Shown: one piece after another, positions 1 through 8,696 of the stretch
Layout of the letters: each line of letters starts with the position of its first letter
Numbering within the stretch: the first letter of the stretch is position 1
DNA from: Pseudomonas brassicacearum subsp. neoaurantiaca
GTDB taxonomy: Bacteria > Pseudomonadota > Gammaproteobacteria > Pseudomonadales > Pseudomonadaceae
Direction: 5' to 3'
Length of the DNA stretch: 64,000 nucleotides
NCBI RefSeq assembly: GCF_013608025.1
Contig: NZ_VDLV01000010.1
Location: 261,400 to 325,399, forward strand
Made by a program: the position numbers and the translations under genes
The notes under the pieces: generated by a model
Databases searched by the model: none
Seen by the model: the letters and a program-made list of their open reading frames with translations, nothing else
Told to the model about the DNA's origin: nothing

Positions 1-282
1 CCAAAGCCAGCCACAAAGGCTGCGGTGCCTGATCAGTCGTAACCGACCGGTGTGACAGGTTGATGTTCCCTTCGATCGGTTTTCGGGCCTGTTGAATGTG
101 CCTTTGCTTTTGTGGCGAGGGGATTTATCCCCGCTGGGCTGCGCAGCAGCCCCATCCGGTTGATTCGTCCTATCTGAATAAGCGTGGTGCCAGAGTCTGG
201 GTATGCTTCGCAGCCCAGCGGGGATAAATCCCCTCGCCACAAATTGCCCCCTCACTACAAAGGGATTGTGCTTTACCGATGG
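1..282. other. Non-coding left edge with an inverted REP pair
   Basis: No convincing gene is seen. The first ~100 bases are unassigned. The rest carries an inverted pair of palindromic repeats, listed separately, followed by the 3' end of the downstream ABC transporter ATPase gene. The short open frames here arise from the symmetrical repeat and have no ribosome-binding site. Confidence 0.6.
111..241. repeat. Inverted pair of 'TGTGGCGAGGGGATTTATCCCC' REP-like elements
   Basis: Two ~40 bp copies face each other (111-153 and about 205-241). Each starts TGTGGCGAGGGG, has the GGGGATTTATCCCC hairpin core and continues into a CTGGGCTGCGCAGCAG inner palindrome. The same doublet recurs at 7556, 22298, 23331, 28273, 37433, 52297 and 54534. 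The arrangement matches the REP doublets (REPINs) known from fluorescent pseudomonads; no RAYT transposase gene is present in the window. Confidence 0.85.
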
Positions 283-1440
283 TCAGGCAGACGCAGCCTC
301 AGCCGGCGAAACAATACTGGTCTTGCCCCCACGGGACTTACCGGAGCTCAGGTACTCGGCAATCGATTCCTGGGTCACTTCGCCAAGGAAAACCCGTTCG
401 GCGTCCATTACCGGCAGCCACGAGCGATTGAATTCGTACATGCGCGACAGCAGGATCCGCAGGTGTTCGTCGTAGGCGGCGGTGGCGTTGAACTCTCGCA
501 GGTATTGTCCGCAAGTGCCGGTCTGGCGGTGCAGGTCGCGACGGCGGACGTAGCCCAGCGCCTTGTTCGCGGCACAGGTGACCACCACGTAGCGCCGGTC
601 ATGTTCGTCCATCAATTCCAGCGCCTCGTTCACCGGCGTTTCGGGGCTGACCGACGGGGCGTTGTCCGCCGCGTCTTCGGCCTTGACCAGCAACAGGCGC
701 TTGAGCGTGCTGTCCTGGCCGACGAAGTTACTGACGAACTCATCGGCCGGATGCGCCAGCAGCGTGTCGGGGTGATCGCACTGGACCAACTTGCCGGCGC
801 GGAAGATCGCGATCTTGTCCCCCAGCTTGATGGCCTCGTCGATGTCGTGGCTGACCATGATCACGGTCTTGTTCAGCGCCCGTTGCATCTCGAAGAACTC
901 GTTCTGGATCATCTCGCGGTTGATCGGGTCGACCGCACCAAAGGGTTCGTCCATCAGCAACAGCGGCGCATCGGCCGCCAGGGCGCGGATCACGCCGATC
1001 CGTTGCTGCTGACCGCCGGACAACTCCCGGGGGTAGCGATGCAGGTATTGCTTGGGTTCGAGCTTGATCATGCTCATCAATTCGCGGGCGCGGTCGTGAC
1101 ACTTCTGTTTGTCCCAGCCGAGCAGGCGCGGGACGACAGTGATGTTTTCCTCGATGGTCATGTTGGGAAACAGACCAATCTGCTGGATCACGTAGCCGAT
1201 GTTGCGGCGCAGGGTCACTTCATCGAGACCGGTGGTGTCCTCGCCATTGATCAAAACCTTGCCTGAAGTCGGCGGGATCAGCCGGTTGATCATCTTCAGC
1301 GTGGTGCTCTTGCCACAGCCCGACGGCCCCAGGAACACGCAGATCTCGCCTTCGTTGACGGTCAGGTTCACCGAGTCCACGGCTTTGACATCCTTGCCGT
1401 TGCTCTTGAAGGTTTTGCTGAGGTTTTGAAGTTCGATCAT
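283..1440 (-). CDS. Osmoprotectant (betaine/choline-type) ABC transporter ATP-binding protein with CBS tail
   Basis: A 385-residue ATPase that would power uptake of a quaternary-amine osmoprotectant. Walker A GPSGCGKST is near residues 38-46, the signature LSGGQQQRI near 140-148 and Walker B LLLMDEP near 160-166. The C-terminal ~130 residues resemble the tandem CBS region of OpuCA/ProV-type ATPases, which sense ionic strength in the family. The ATG at 1440 overlaps the stop of the upstream permease as ATGA, which fixes the start; an in-frame codon further upstream is ignored. It is the last gene of a four-gene minus-strand operon. The family is clear; the exact substrate (betaine, choline, carnitine) is inferred. 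Confidence 0.9.
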   Translation of the reverse strand: MIELQNLSKTFKSNGKDVKAVDSVNLTVNEGEICVFLGPSGCGKSTTLKMINRLIPPTSGKVLINGEDTTGLDEVTLRRNIGYVIQQIGLFPNMTIEENITVVPRLLGWDKQKCHDRARELMSMIKLEPKQYLHRYPRELSGGQQQRIGVIRALAADAPLLLMDEPFGAVDPINREMIQNEFFEMQRALNKTVIMVSHDIDEAIKLGDKIAIFRAGKLVQCDHPDTLLAHPADEFVSNFVGQDSTLKRLLLVKAEDAADNAPSVSPETPVNEALELMDEHDRRYVVVTCAANKALGYVRRRDLHRQTGTCGQYLREFNATAAYDEHLRILLSRMYEFNRSWLPVMDAERVFLGEVTQESIAEYLSSGKSRGGKTSIVSPAEAASA

Positions 1441-2090
1441 TTCAGTAATCCTTTTGGGGTCAGCGTACGTTGCAGCCATTGCAGAAGCAGGTCGGCGAAG
1501 ATGGCCAGGAGGCTGACCAGCACGGCGCCGACGATCAGCATCGACATGTCGCTGCGGCTGATGGAAGCGAGGATGAGCACGCCCAGGCCACCGGCGCCGA
1601 TGGTGGCGGCGATGGTCATGACGCCGATGTTCATGACCACGGCGGTGCGTACGCCGGCGAGGATCACCGGCACGGCGATGGGCAGTTCGACCATGCGCAG
1701 GCGCTGGCCGAAGGTCATGCCGATGCCGCGGGCGGCTTCACGGATGCCCGGTTCGACGCCGGTCAAGGCCAGGTAGGTGTTGCGCATGATCGGCAACAGT
1801 GAATAGAGAAACACCGCGGTGATCGCCGGCATCGGGCCCAGGCCTTGGCCGAACTTGGAGTAGAACGGCAACAACAGGCCGAACAGCGCAATCGACGGAA
1901 TCGTCAGCAGCACCGTGGCACTGGCCTGCAACGGGCCAGCGAGCGCCGGGAAGCGGGTCATGAAAATGCCCAGCGGCACACCGATGACAATCGCCAGGGT
2001 CACGGCGATGCCCACCAGGGTGATGTGCTGCCAGGTCAGGTGCAGCACCAGCGGCCAGTCCAGATGGGAAAAGGCGTCAAGAAAATCCAT
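1437..2090 (-). CDS. Osmoprotectant ABC transporter permease (OpuCB/OpuCD-like)
   Basis: A 217-residue inner-membrane permease with about five to six hydrophobic segments. It carries a BPD_transp_1 cytoplasmic loop of the type G..E..RGIGMTFGQRL..VELP, which contacts the ATPase in this family. It lies between the substrate-binding protein gene (15 bp gap) and the ATPase gene (ATGA overlap), so translation is probably coupled. A second, diverged permease begins the same operon, suggesting a heterodimeric channel. Length is normal for OpuC-type permeases. Confidence 0.88.
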   Translation of the reverse strand: MDFLDAFSHLDWPLVLHLTWQHITLVGIAVTLAIVIGVPLGIFMTRFPALAGPLQASATVLLTIPSIALFGLLLPFYSKFGQGLGPMPAITAVFLYSLLPIMRNTYLALTGVEPGIREAARGIGMTFGQRLRMVELPIAVPVILAGVRTAVVMNIGVMTIAATIGAGGLGVLILASISRSDMSMLIVGAVLVSLLAIFADLLLQWLQRTLTPKGLLK

Positions 2091-2105
2091 GGCTTTTCCT
2101 CCAGG

Positions 2106-3008
2106 TCATTGGGTTGAGAGCAGCGAATGCTGGCGCAGGAAATCGGCGGCAACGGCGGAAGGACTTTCGTGATCGACATCCACGCGGGCATTGAGCTGGC
2201 GCATGGTTTCGTCGTCGAACAGCTCGGCCAGCGGCTTGAGCTGCGCGGCCAGTTGCGGATGCGCGTCGAGGAACGCCTGGCGCACCACCGGCGCGGCGGT
2301 GTAATCGGGGAAGTAATGCTTGTCGTCTTCCAGCAGCTTCAATTTAAAAGCGTTCAAGCGCCCGTCGGTGGTGTAGACCAAACCGGCGAACACCTGGCTG
2401 TTGCGCAGCGCGGTGTAGACCAGGCCTGCATCCATCTGGCGGATGTTCTTGCGGGTCAGGTTCATGCCGTACTGCTCGACCATCCCGGCGAGACCGTCGG
2501 AGCGATTGGCGAACTCAGTGTCCAGGGCCACCAAGTGGTTCTCGTCCGCCTCGGCCTGCAACACGGTGTTCAACTGGCTGATGGAATTGATCTGCGGGTA
2601 TTTCTTCGCGACTTTCTCCGGCAGGGCCAAGGCGTAGGTGTTGCTGAATTTCGACGGCGCGAGCCAGACCAGGCCTTTTTTCGCGTCGAGTTCTTTCACT
2701 CGGGCGTAGGACTGGGCGCTGTCGAGTTTCTCGGTGACATGGTTGTAGGCCACCAATGACACGCCGGTGTATTCCCAGAGCAAGTCCAACTGTCCGGTTT
2801 CATGGGCGCTGCGGGCCAGGTTGCTGCCCAGTCCGCCAGTGACTTGCGCGTCGTAGCCTTTGTCGCGCAGGTATTGCGCGGTGATTTCCGCCAGCAAGGT
2901 CTGCTCGGTGAACACCCGGGCGCCGAGGCGGATCAGCGGTTTTTCTGCGGCTTGGGCAAACCCTGCGAACAGCAGCAGGCAGCCCAGGATCAAGCTCAAC
3001 TTCTTCAT
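2106..3008 (-). CDS. Osmoprotectant ABC transporter substrate-binding protein (OpuAC/OsmF-like)
   Basis: A 300-residue periplasmic binding protein with a signal peptide of about 20 residues (hydrophobic core LILGCLLLFAG, then AQA and the mature start). The mature part has the family pattern RLGARVFTEQTLLAEI near the start and a YTGVSL segment typical of quaternary-amine binding proteins (OpuCC/OsmF/ProX-like). Its position between the two permease genes matches its role of delivering ligand to that membrane pair. Ligand specificity cannot be read from the sequence. Confidence 0.9.
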   Translation of the reverse strand: MKKLSLILGCLLLFAGFAQAAEKPLIRLGARVFTEQTLLAEITAQYLRDKGYDAQVTGGLGSNLARSAHETGQLDLLWEYTGVSLVAYNHVTEKLDSAQSYARVKELDAKKGLVWLAPSKFSNTYALALPEKVAKKYPQINSISQLNTVLQAEADENHLVALDTEFANRSDGLAGMVEQYGMNLTRKNIRQMDAGLVYTALRNSQVFAGLVYTTDGRLNAFKLKLLEDDKHYFPDYTAAPVVRQAFLDAHPQLAAQLKPLAELFDDETMRQLNARVDVDHESPSAVAADFLRQHSLLSTQ

Positions 3009-3032
3009 AACGATTCCTTTATCCAGCCAGGC

Positions 3033-3749
3033 TCAGGACGGTCGCAGACCGCGTTCCAGCCAGAGGCGGCTGGCCAGTGTCACCAGGCCGTCGAGCAGCA
3101 GCGCCAGCAGGGCGGTACAGGCCGCGCCGAGCAGCAATTGCGGTTGGTTGTTCAAGGCGATGCCAGGAAAGATCAGGCTGCCGAGGCTGTTGGCGCCGAT
3201 CAGGAACGCCAGCGGGGCGGTGCCGACGTTGATCGCCAGGGCCACGCGCACGCCGCCGACGATGATCGGCACGGCATTGGGCAACTCGACTTTCCACAGC
3301 ACCTGGCGCGGGGTCATGCCGATGCCGACGGCGGCTTCCTTGAGGGAGCCCTGGACGTTTTTCAGGCCTTCATAGGTGTTGCGCACGATGGGCAACAGCG
3401 AGGCGAGGAACAGGGCGAAGATGGCTGGGCCGCTGCCGATGCCCAGGATGCCGAGGGCGATGGCCAGCACGGCCAGGGGCGGCACGGTGTTGCCGATGTT
3501 GAACACTTGCATGAAGCGTTCGGCGCGCCCGACCATGCCGGGGCGGCTGAGGAAGATGCCGGCGGGGATGCCGACAATCAGGGCCGCCAACATGGAGGCC
3601 AGGACAAGCATCAGGTGCGCTTGCAGGTAGAACAGCAGGTCGTCGCGGTAATGTTGGATCGTATCGATGCCGATCCAGTGGACCAACAGGGCAAGAAGGG
3701 CGACGACGACCGCACCCCCCATAAGCCCTTTGCCATAGTGGATAGCCAC
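3033..3749 (-). CDS. Osmoprotectant ABC transporter permease, first gene of operon
   Basis: A 238-residue permease and the first gene of the operon; the order in transcription is permease, binding protein, permease, ATPase. It has several hydrophobic helices and the BPD_transp_1 coupling loop KEAAVGIGMTPRQVLWKVEL, which resembles that of the 217-residue partner. Together the two would form the membrane channel. The binding-protein gene follows after 24 bp. An upstream start in the same frame lacks supporting sequence, so the ATG at 3749 is kept. Confidence 0.87.
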   Translation of the reverse strand: MAIHYGKGLMGGAVVVALLALLVHWIGIDTIQHYRDDLLFYLQAHLMLVLASMLAALIVGIPAGIFLSRPGMVGRAERFMQVFNIGNTVPPLAVLAIALGILGIGSGPAIFALFLASLLPIVRNTYEGLKNVQGSLKEAAVGIGMTPRQVLWKVELPNAVPIIVGGVRVALAINVGTAPLAFLIGANSLGSLIFPGIALNNQPQLLLGAACTALLALLLDGLVTLASRLWLERGLRPS

Positions 3750-4080
3750 AGGCGGACTCCTTTGTCTTTCAGTCGGCGCACGCGTTTCCGGGCGGCAGAC
3801 CTTCTTGGTTGCCGGGAAAACGTTCGCGAGAAGCAGCTCTTTTCCAGGTCGGTAAAACGACCGTCGAAGCGAGCCATGAGCGCAGCCTCGTCAGGCTAAC
3901 TTGCTGATTTTTCAGGCCCTGACGGATGCTCGTATCAGGGAGGTGGACGCCTCCACGGGGCAAAAGGTTCCCACGCAGGGCAGCATTTGGCCACTCTTGA
4001 TGCGCTCAACGGTTCGGTTCCTGGCACAACTTGGGCTATAATCGCCGCCCTTTTTTGAATCACCTGCCAGGCGATTTCCC
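3750..4080. other. Divergent intergenic region between the osmoprotectant operon and prfC
   Basis: About 330 bp with no supported gene. It must hold the promoter of the minus-strand transporter operon and that of prfC. A small inverted repeat CCCTGA (3917-3922) / TCAGGG (3935-3940) sits mid-region and could be an operator or a leader hairpin. Short minus-strand frames here have no recognisable product. Confidence 0.5.
4014..4042 (+). promoter_or_regulatory. Candidate sigma-70 promoter of prfC
   Basis: A perfect -10 hexamer TATAAT lies at 4037-4042, about 39 bp before the prfC start. The -35 region is poor, as is common for pseudomonad housekeeping promoters. A TGGCAC at 4022-4027 with GG-N10-GC spacing superficially recalls a sigma-54 site, but the -12 element is GGGC rather than TTGC. 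Confidence 0.4.
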
Positions 4081-5664
<1,584 letters not shown>

Positions 5665-5682
5665 GCACCGGGTGTGACCCAT

Positions 5683-5772
5683 TGTGGGAGCGAGCCTGCT
5701 CGCGAAAGCGGTGGGTCAGTCAGCATTTATGTTGAATGTGCCGCCGTCTTCGCGAGCAAGCTCGCTCCCACA
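5683..5772. repeat. REPIN-like doublet (TGTGGGAGCGAGC family)
   Basis: Two inverted copies of a ~23 bp palindromic motif (TGTGGGAGCGAGC-TGCTCGCGA) separated by ~40 bp, so the whole could fold into one long hairpin. It is the first of several such doublets downstream of prfC. Confidence 0.85.
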
Positions 5773-5818
5773 GGGGATTTTGTTGGACGCGGCATTTGTG
5801 TCCAGTCGCCATTCAAAG

Positions 5819-5909
5819 TGCGGGAGCGGGCTTGCTCGCGATGGCGGTGGGTCAGCCGGCATTCATGTTGAGCGTGCCGCCGTCATCGCGAGCAAGCTCG
5901 CTCCCACAG
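5819..5909. repeat. REPIN-like doublet (TGTGGGAGCGAGC family)
   Basis: A second inverted doublet, 47 bp after the first. The internal sequence (GGCGGTGGGTCAG...GTGCCGCC) is shared with the first copy, so the doublet as a whole, not just its ends, has been duplicated. Confidence 0.85.
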
Positions 5910-5956
5910 GGGATTTGTGTTGGGCGCGGCATTTGTGTCCAATCCCCATTTCAAAC

Positions 5957-5995
5957 TGTGGGAGCGAGCTTGCTCGCGATGGCGGTGGGTCAGCT
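5957..5995 (+). repeat. Solo REP element (TGTGGGAGCGAGC family)
   Basis: A single copy of the motif plus the adjoining GGCGGTGGGTCAG, with no inverted partner nearby; it looks like a truncated doublet. Confidence 0.75.
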
Positions 5996-6049
5996 TGCAT
6001 AAAAGCGAGCTGGCGGGCTAAGCGCCAGCCCTTTCATTGGTGTGGGTTG

Positions 6050-6409
6050 CTAGCGTGGATCGACGATATCCAGCGCCCGATTCGCCAGCAATTCACTCAT
6101 CTCGATCATCTGAAGAATACCCATCGCAACCTGTCGGCGAGAGCCTTCAAGGTCGAATGCCAGGTCGCTGATCATGGCGTTGGCTGAGGCGAGGCTTTCG
6201 CTGAGGTTGGCGAGCAGGCTTTCGCTATCGACCCCTTCCACCACAGTGAAGAGCTGCCGCGCTGGCGGTTCTTTCTTGGCCTTGGCCTGTTCCGGCTTCA
6301 AGTAATAATCGAGCGCCCGCTCAGTGGCTTCGTGGAATTTTTCCGGGTCTAGGCTGGAATAGGCAGATGTGGGGTCTGATTCGGGTGGGTTCGGTGTGGC
6401 TTTGAACAT
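6050..6409 (-). CDS. DUF6124-type small protein, copy 1
   Basis: A 119-residue soluble protein with no signal peptide or membrane segment. The ATG at 6409 is chosen because AGGAG lies 8 bases upstream and the N-terminus MFKATPNPPESDPTS is typical of this pseudomonad family; an upstream in-frame start would lie inside the structured leader. Residues about 25-45 include RALDYYLKP, then a linker, then a helical C-terminal half with LFTVVEGVDSESLL, SDLAFDLEGSRRQVAMGI and a leucine-rich end. A paralogue sharing these blocks lies at 21899-22291. Function is unknown. The leader upstream is shared by both copies. Confidence 0.85.
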   Translation of the reverse strand: MFKATPNPPESDPTSAYSSLDPEKFHEATERALDYYLKPEQAKAKKEPPARQLFTVVEGVDSESLLANLSESLASANAMISDLAFDLEGSRRQVAMGILQMIEMSELLANRALDIVDPR

Positions 6410-6640
6410 GGTGATGCTCCTAGGGGTAATGGAGCCGCCAGACATCGCTGCTAAACGAAGAGGGTGGCGACTGTACGCGGGTTAGCAGACCGGACCCCTA
6501 GAGCCGGCAGACCCGAGGGTCTCCCACGCACAACCGCCATTACATGGCAGGCATCTACACCTGCCCAACAATGCGGAACTCTATGCGTCTAGGGATTCAG
6601 GCTGCTAAACCCGACCGCTGATTTTCAGCGACCCGGTAAC
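6410..6640 (-). promoter_or_regulatory. Structured 5' leader of DUF6124 gene, copy 1 (candidate cis-regulatory RNA)
   Basis: Read on the minus strand, the leader has a 5' hairpin (plus-strand CGCTGATTTTCAGCG, 6616-6630) and a 16 bp stem pairing 6523-6538 with 6466-6481 with no mismatch but four G-U pairs. That stem encloses an AGACC-CTCG-GGTCT-type hairpin (6509-6522) and a CCGG-10 nt-CCGG hairpin. Last comes GCTCC (minus strand of 6431-6435), able to pair with GGAGC (6416-6420), which contains the Shine-Dalgarno sequence. The leader before 21899 has the same elements in the same order. Structure and function are inferred from this two-copy comparison. Confidence 0.7.
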
Positions 6641-6805
6641 CATAAAGACCCACCCCAAAGCGCACAAGCGGGCGGATTCTGGCTTAGTTGTAGGCAAAGG
6701 CGCAAGGCAACGTAGCCTCGGGGCTAGTGCACCCTGTTATTGGGTATACGTCTGTAAGGCTTTAAGAAGGGCGGGTGTTAGCACCAATATCATGCGGACC
6801 CAACC
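6641..6805. other. Non-coding stretch upstream of leader copy 1
   Basis: No gene is seen. It presumably carries the promoter of the leader and the DUF6124 gene. The GTGGGTCT at its leader-proximal edge (minus strand) resembles GTGGGCTCT just upstream of leader copy 2, a possible shared promoter or 5' end element. Confidence 0.35.
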
Positions 6806-6895
6806 TGTGGGAGCGAGCTTGCTCGCGAAAGCGGTGGGTCAGCTGACCTGGATGTTGGCTGTGCCGCCGTCATCGCGGGCAAGCCCGCTCCCACA
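6806..6895. repeat. REPIN-like doublet (TGTGGGAGCGAGC family)
   Basis: An inverted doublet whose right arm reads CGCGGGCAAGCCCGCTCCCACA. Its core hairpin has changed from CGAGCTTGCTCG to CGGGCTTGCCCG, with both sides of the stem altered together. Confidence 0.85.
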
Positions 6896-6940
6896 CTGGA
6901 TCTTCAGTGGGCAAGAAACTTGTGTTCTGCACAGATCCCC

Positions 6941-7030
6941 TGTGGGAGCGAGCTTGCTCGCGATAGCGGAGGGTCAGTCAACATCTATTTCGGATGTGCC
7001 GCCGTCATCGCGAGCAAGCTCGCTCCCACA
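6941..7030. repeat. REPIN-like doublet (TGTGGGAGCGAGC family)
   Basis: An inverted doublet with intact arms and the usual ~45 bp interior, ending 171 bp before the small exported-protein gene at 7202. Confidence 0.85.
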
Positions 7031-7081
7031 GGGTTTGCATGCTTAGTTGGTTTTGAGATAACGCTTATTCGAAACCATTCT

Positions 7082-7108
7082 GTACAGCGACGGCATTTCT
7101 GGCTGTAC
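7082..7108. promoter_or_regulatory. Inverted repeat upstream of the small exported protein
   Basis: GTACAGC (7082-7088) and GCTGTAC (7102-7108) form 7 bp perfect arms around a 13 bp spacer, about 95-120 bp before the start codon. It may be an operator or an mRNA leader hairpin; there is no independent support. Confidence 0.35.
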
Positions 7109-7201
7109 GGAGGCGTCTTATCTGGTGAACCGGGCTGTTCAGAACTAGATTCTCTTAAGCGCCGTCGGGCCCCGGCTTTATCCGGAAAGAAGGAATTGGC
7201 T

Positions 7202-7453
7202 ATGAATAAGCTTCTACGCATGATGTTGCTATTGAAGGTTTTGGTGATGTTGTCCTTGGGCTCCACAATCGCGTGGGCGGAATGCGATCAGCATGATCAG
7301 CACGCATCGAGTGGACAGGTCGTGCAGGGCGAGTTGATGCTTGCCGCGACCGATGCGGATGCGGGCGATCCGGACGATGGCGAGGATGATGATGGTTCGC
7401 CGGTCGATCCGCCGGATGGCGATGAGGATGAAGAGGGCGATAGCCAGACGTAG
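7202..7453 (+). CDS. Small exported acidic protein of unknown function
   Basis: An 83-residue product. The ATG at 7202 follows AAGGAA at good spacing. The first ~26 residues form a classical signal peptide: basic MNKLLR, a leucine-rich core and an AWA cleavage site. The mature ~57 residues start ECDQHDQHASS and end in a strongly acidic tract of D, E, P and G (for example DDGEDDDGSPVDPPDGDEDEE). It has one cysteine and no recognised domain. A strong terminator follows at once, so it is a stand-alone gene. Metal or cation binding is conceivable from the composition but unsupported. Confidence 0.7.
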   Translation: MNKLLRMMLLLKVLVMLSLGSTIAWAECDQHDQHASSGQVVQGELMLAATDADAGDPDDGEDDDGSPVDPPDGDEDEEGDSQT

Positions 7454-7472
7454 GTTTGTGGCCTACAGAAAA

Positions 7473-7519
7473 CCCCTCCAGCCCTAACTGATACTCAGTC
7501 GGGGCTGGAGGGGTTTTTT
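7473..7519 (+). terminator. Rho-independent terminator after the small exported-protein gene
   Basis: A perfect 13 bp stem, CCCCTCCAGCCCT-type arm at 7473-7485 pairing with 7501-7513, is followed by six T residues at 7514-7519. One of the strongest terminators in the window. Confidence 0.9.
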
Positions 7520-7555
7520 ATGTCGGGTGCATGACCCAAGGCAAAATTTTACCTC

Positions 7556-7687
7556 TGTGGCGAGGGGATTTATCCCCGCTGGGCTGCGAAGCAGCCCTAA
7601 AGCAGTGAACTCAATCTTCCTGGCATACCGAGTTGCCTGGTTTGGGGGCTGCTGCGCAGCCCAGCGGGGATAAATCCCCTCGCCACA
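7556..7687. repeat. Inverted pair of 'GGGGATTTATCCCC' REP-like elements
   Basis: Two facing copies (from 7556 and ending 7687) fill the gap between the convergent small-protein gene and dppF. They are nearly identical to the pair at 111-241. Confidence 0.85.
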
Positions 7688-7715
7688 AGTGCTCTATCTG
7701 CCTTTGTCTTACACC

Positions 7716-8696
7716 TTACGCCGCGCCGTCGAGGAACCGCTCGGCATAGTGACACGCCACCAACCGGTTATCGAGCGGGCGCAACGCCGGTTCTTCGGTC
7801 TTGCAACGCTCGGTCGCGTACGGGCAGCGCTTGTGAAAGGCGCAGCCAGACGGCGGGTTGAGCGGGTTGGGCAGTTCGCCGACGATCTTGATCTTCGGCT
7901 TGTTCGGGTCCGGGTGAATGGTCGGGGTGGCCGACAGCAGCGCCTGGGTGTACGGGTGCAAAGGGCGGCTGTAGATCGACTCGTTGGGGCCCATTTCCAC
8001 CGGGCGGCCGAGGTACATCACCATCACGTCGTCGGCGACGTGCTGCACCACCGCCAGGTTGTGGGAAATGAACACGTAGGCGGTGTTGAATTCCTGCTGC
8101 AGGTCCATGAACAGGTTCAGCACCTGGGCCTGGATCGACACGTCCAGCGCCGAGGTCGGTTCGTCCGCCACCAGCACCTTCGGTTGCAGCATCATGGCTC
8201 GGGCCAGGGCGATGCGCTGGCGCTGGCCGCCGGAGAACATGTGCGGGTAGCGCTGGTAATGCTCGGGGCGCAACCCCACCTGCTTCATCATCGCCTGGAC
8301 TTTCTCGCGACGTTCGGTGGCCGACAGGTTGGTGTTGATGAGCAACGGCTCGGCCAGCTGATCGCCGATTTTCTGCCGCGGGTTGAGGGACGCGTAAGGG
8401 CTCTGGAACACCATCTGCACGTCTTTGCGCAGTTGCTTGCGTTCGGCCTTGTTGGCGCCGGCCACTTCCTGCCCGGCGATTTTCAACGAGCCGGAGGACG
8501 GCTCTTCGATCAGCGTCAGGGCGCGGGCGAGGGTGGATTTGCCGCAACCGGACTCACCGACCACGGCCAGGGTCTTGCCGGCTTCGAGTTCGAACGAGAC
8601 ACCGTTGAGGGCCCGCACGGTCGCATGGCCCTTGAACATGCCACGGGACACTTCGTAATGACGGGTCAGGTCACGGGCGGTAAGTACGACGGCCAT
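7716..8696 (-). CDS. dppF: Dipeptide ABC transporter ATP-binding protein DppF
   Basis: A 326-residue ATPase, one of the two that energise dipeptide import. Walker A GESGCGKST is at residues 47-55, then FSGGQRQRI and VADEPTSALDVS. The C-terminal oligopeptide-transporter extension has the Cys-rich pattern CAFHKRCPYATERC, which ligates an iron-sulfur cluster in related DppD/DppF proteins. The start at 8696 shares one base with the dppD stop (TGATG), so the two are translationally coupled. Last gene of the dpp operon. Confidence 0.93.
   Translation of the reverse strand: MAVVLTARDLTRHYEVSRGMFKGHATVRALNGVSFELEAGKTLAVVGESGCGKSTLARALTLIEEPSSGSLKIAGQEVAGANKAERKQLRKDVQMVFQSPYASLNPRQKIGDQLAEPLLINTNLSATERREKVQAMMKQVGLRPEHYQRYPHMFSGGQRQRIALARAMMLQPKVLVADEPTSALDVSIQAQVLNLFMDLQQEFNTAYVFISHNLAVVQHVADDVMVMYLGRPVEMGPNESIYSRPLHPYTQALLSATPTIHPDPNKPKIKIVGELPNPLNPPSGCAFHKRCPYATERCKTEEPALRPLDNRLVACHYAERFLDGAA

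Noticed and set aside
3611..3963. Two minus-strand frames of 64-88 codons between the osmoprotectant operon and prfC
   Set aside because: No family resemblance or ribosome-binding site; they overlap the expected promoter region.
4022..4036. Possible sigma-54 promoter before prfC (TGGCAC with GG-N10-GC)
   Set aside because: The -12 element is GGGC instead of TTGC, a better sigma-70 -10 lies next to it and prfC is a housekeeping gene.
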